From: Paraburkholderia agricolaris | GTDB lineage: Bacteria > Pseudomonadota > Gammaproteobacteria > Burkholderiales > Burkholderiaceae | Assembly: GCF_009455635.1 (NCBI RefSeq) | Contig: NZ_QPER01000001.1 | Coordinates: 1,550,001-1,614,000, forward strand | Reading direction: 5' to 3' | Length of the DNA stretch: 64,000 nucleotides | In this document: positions 62,107 through 64,000 of the stretch, in pieces | Layout of the letters: every line of letters begins with the position of its first letter | Position numbering within the stretch: position 1 is the stretch's first letter | Position numbers and translations under genes: made by a program | The notes under the pieces: generated by a model | The model's input: only the letters and a program-made list of their open reading frames with translations | Database searches by the model: none | What the model was told of the DNA's origin: nothing

Positions 62107-63294
62107 TTGATACCGTCCAATTTGATCAATGCAGCGCTTGTCGGCATCGACTTCGGTAAGATCGATTTCGAAGCCAGTCTCGAAGAACTCAGCCTGCTCG
62201 CGCAAAGCGCGGGCGCGAATCCCATAGTCACCCTCACGGGGCGCCGGTCCAGTCCCGACGCCAAGATGTTCGTCGGTAGCGGCAAGGCCGAAGAACTGCG
62301 TCTTGCCTGTGAGGCGAACGACATCGAACTCGTCATTTTCAATCACGCTCTGGCGCCTGCGCAGCAGCGCAATCTGGAGCAGGCGCTTAACCGCCGCGTG
62401 ATCGATCGCACCAGTCTCATCCTCGATATTTTTGCGCAACGCGCCCGCAGCCACGAAGGCAAACTGCAGGTGGAGCTCGCGCAATTGCAGTACCTATCGA
62501 CGCGGCTAATCCGCGCATGGACCCACCTCGAACGCCAGAAAGGCGGTATCGGTTTGCGCGGCCCAGGCGAAACGCAGCTCGAAACCGACCGGCGTTTGAT
62601 CGGCGAGCGCATCAAGGCGCTCAAGACACGGTTGGAGAAGCTGCGCCGTCAGCATGGCACGCAGCGCCGCGCGCGCAGTCGTAACCAGACCATGTCGGTG
62701 TCGCTCGTCGGCTATACGAATGCGGGCAAATCCACACTTTTCAATGCGCTGACGAAGGCCCAGGCGTACGCGGCCGACCAGCTGTTCGCCACGCTGGATA
62801 CCACGTCGCGCCGCGTCTATCTGGGCGACGAAGCCGGCCAGGTGGTGGTGTCCGACACGGTCGGTTTCATCCGCGAATTGCCTCACCAACTGGTGGCGGC
62901 TTTCCGCGCCACCCTCGAAGAAACCATCCACGCCGACCTGCTGCTGCATGTGGTCGACGCGTCGAGCGCCGTGCGCCTCGATCAGATCGACCAGGTGAAC
63001 GAGGTGTTGCACGCAATCGGTGCAGACACGATCCGTCAGGTGCTGGTGTTCAACAAGATCGACGCCGTGCCGGAGTTGGCGGCTCGTGGGGACGCGGTCG
63101 AGCGGGATGAGTATGGTAATATTTCGCGCGTCTTTTTGAGCGCGCGCACGGGGCAAGGGCTGGATACATTGCGCGCTGCCATCGCTGAAATCGCTACTGC
63201 CGAACCTCTCTCCGATACGCTGGTCGATCTGTCGGAAGAAGACCGGTCGGCAGCACCACGCGAGGACCGTAAGGTCTCAGAACTCGGGCACTGA
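62107..63294 (+). CDS. hflX: GTPase HflX
   Basis: Ribosome-associated GTPase that rescues or splits stalled ribosomes. The start is uncertain: TTG codons at 62080, 62107 and 62122 are all in frame and none has a clear ribosome-binding site; 62107 (IPSNLINAALVGIDFGK) is a compromise giving 395 residues. The N-terminal HflX domain (GRRSSPDAKMFVGSGKAEEL, GEGT-like GGIGLRGPGETQLETDRR), the P-loop GYTNAGKST, DTVGFIRELPH and NKIDAV are present. It follows hfq and precedes hflK by about 50 bp. Confidence 0.93.
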   Translation: MIPSNLINAALVGIDFGKIDFEASLEELSLLAQSAGANPIVTLTGRRSSPDAKMFVGSGKAEELRLACEANDIELVIFNHALAPAQQRNLEQALNRRVIDRTSLILDIFAQRARSHEGKLQVELAQLQYLSTRLIRAWTHLERQKGGIGLRGPGETQLETDRRLIGERIKALKTRLEKLRRQHGTQRRARSRNQTMSVSLVGYTNAGKSTLFNALTKAQAYAADQLFATLDTTSRRVYLGDEAGQVVVSDTVGFIRELPHQLVAAFRATLEETIHADLLLHVVDASSAVRLDQIDQVNEVLHAIGADTIRQVLVFNKIDAVPELAARGDAVERDEYGNISRVFLSARTGQGLDTLRAAIAEIATAEPLSDTLVDLSEEDRSAAPREDRKVSELGH

Positions 63295-63343
63295 CCCGCT
63301 CCAATTGCACTGACCCGCTGTCTACTCTGGTGAACGAACACAG

Positions 63344-64000
63344 GTGAACGATTACAACGAGCGGAGTATCTGGCTGCGCATGCGCGCCATGCTTTCACTG
63401 AACGATCCGCGCTGGGGCCGGGGCGACGGCAATGGCGATCGCCAACGACCCAACGAACCCAAGCGTCCGCCGACCAAGGACGGTGAAGGTCCGCCCGATC
63501 TCGACGAGATGTGGCGCGATTTCAACCGCCGTTTGAGCCGGGTGTTCGGCCGCAAAGGCGGCGGTGCGGGTGGTGGTGGCCGCCCGGACAACGGTCGCGG
63601 CGCGCGCATCGGCGTAGGCATCGTGATCGGCGTGCTGATCGCGATCTATCTCGGCAGCGGCGTGTTCGTCGTGCAGGATGGCCAGGCCGGCGTTGTGATG
63701 CAGTTCGGCAAATATCGCTACACGGCCGGGCAGGGCGTGCATTGGCGCCTGCCGTATCCGTTCGAAGCGCATGAGCTCGTCAATATCGGTCAGATCCGCC
63801 AGGTGGAGGTCGGCCGTAACAACGTGGTGCGTCTCGCTAACGTGAAGGACGCGTCGATGCTCACGCACGACGCCGATATCGTCGACGTGCGCTTTGCCGT
63901 GCAGTATCAGGTGAGCAAGCCGACCGACTATCTTTTCCGCAGCGTCGATCCCGACCAGAGCGTCATGCAGGCCGCGCAGGCGGCGGTGCGCAGCATCGTC
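63344..64000 (+). CDS. hflK: FtsH protease activity modulator HflK (3' end outside window)
   Basis: With HflC it forms the cage around the FtsH protease. From the GTG at 63344 the frame is open to the window edge (219 codons). The product reads MNDYNERSIWLRMRAMLSLN, then a Gly/Asp/Arg/Pro-rich region, a WRDFNRRLSRVFG segment, one membrane helix (about residues 87-109, IGVGIVIGVLIAIYLGSGVF) and the start of the SPFH/prohibitin domain (VVQDGQAGVVMQFGKYRY). The gene lies 49 bp after hflX, consistent with hfq-hflX-hflK-hflC. Confidence 0.95.
   Translation, partial: MNDYNERSIWLRMRAMLSLNDPRWGRGDGNGDRQRPNEPKRPPTKDGEGPPDLDEMWRDFNRRLSRVFGRKGGGAGGGGRPDNGRGARIGVGIVIGVLIAIYLGSGVFVVQDGQAGVVMQFGKYRYTAGQGVHWRLPYPFEAHELVNIGQIRQVEVGRNNVVRLANVKDASMLTHDADIVDVRFAVQYQVSKPTDYLFRSVDPDQSVMQAAQAAVRSIV

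Overview
The window is a stretch of core chromosome from a high-GC betaproteobacterium. It is most likely a Burkholderiales member and best fits Paraburkholderia/Burkholderia. The grounds are the high GC content with G/C-ending codons, an AceE-AceF-Lpd block with extra lipoyl domains, a phasin gene (polyhydroxyalkanoate storage), the gene orders isc-hsc-fdx and ndk-rlmN-rodZ-ispG-hisS-yfgM-bamB-der-hfq-hflX-hflK, and a characteristic Burkholderiales intergenic repeat between aceF and lpdA. I saw no tRNA, rRNA, CRISPR array, transposase, integrase or phage gene. The species assignment is inference from gene content.

Layout. 1-6185: pyruvate dehydrogenase complex (aceE, cut by the window edge; aceF with two lipoyl domains; lpdA with one). 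6523-7095 (-): phasin, with a sigma70-like promoter flanked by palindromes. 7901-9094: a penicillin-binding endopeptidase. 9201-12426: an IclR-type regulator divergent from a LutA/LutB-like Fe-S pair; no LutC follows. 12481-14167: a Gly/Tyr-rich lipoprotein, a small secreted-type protein and a low-molecular-weight tyrosine phosphatase. 14308-20420: complete iron-sulfur assembly operon iscR-iscS-iscU-iscA-hscB-hscA-fdx-iscX, with two IscR-type sites in the promoter and an internal terminator-like hairpin after iscA. 20491-27361 (-): glycine-zipper protein, lysS, prfB (with its programmed frameshift), recJ and an RpfE-like protein.

27493-33701: small unknown protein, LolC/E-type permease, LolD, TatD-family nuclease and ComEC. 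33808-38835: alpha/beta hydrolase, pyrG-kdsA (overlapping) and eno. 38943-44656: FtsB, a lipoprotein, Hsp33, a gamma-carbonic-anhydrase-like protein, a DUF455 ferritin-like protein, another hydrolase and a PHP phosphoesterase. 44754-47943: YciO/Sua5-type protein, site-2 protease, long-form TrpRS and a methyltransferase. 47987-51796: dapA-bamC, an MBL-fold hydrolase and a BI-1/YccA protein. 52096-64000: ndk, rlmN, rodZ-like, ispG, hisS, yfgM-like, bamB, der, hfq, hflX and hflK (cut by the right edge).

Functionally the window is housekeeping: central carbon metabolism, Fe-S assembly and its clients (IspG, RlmN and LutAB carry Fe-S clusters), translation, envelope assembly (BamB, BamC, Lol, FtsB, RodZ, KdsA) and RNA/GTPase regulation (Der, Hfq, HflX). 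I do not see a convincing undescribed multi-gene system. The points most worth a second look are regulatory DNA (paired palindromes at phaP, an IclR-type palindrome, IscR sites, the intra-isc hairpin), the LutAB locus lacking LutC, the RF2 frameshift site with an altered Shine-Dalgarno-like element, short tandem repeats between genes, and a few small proteins I cannot place.
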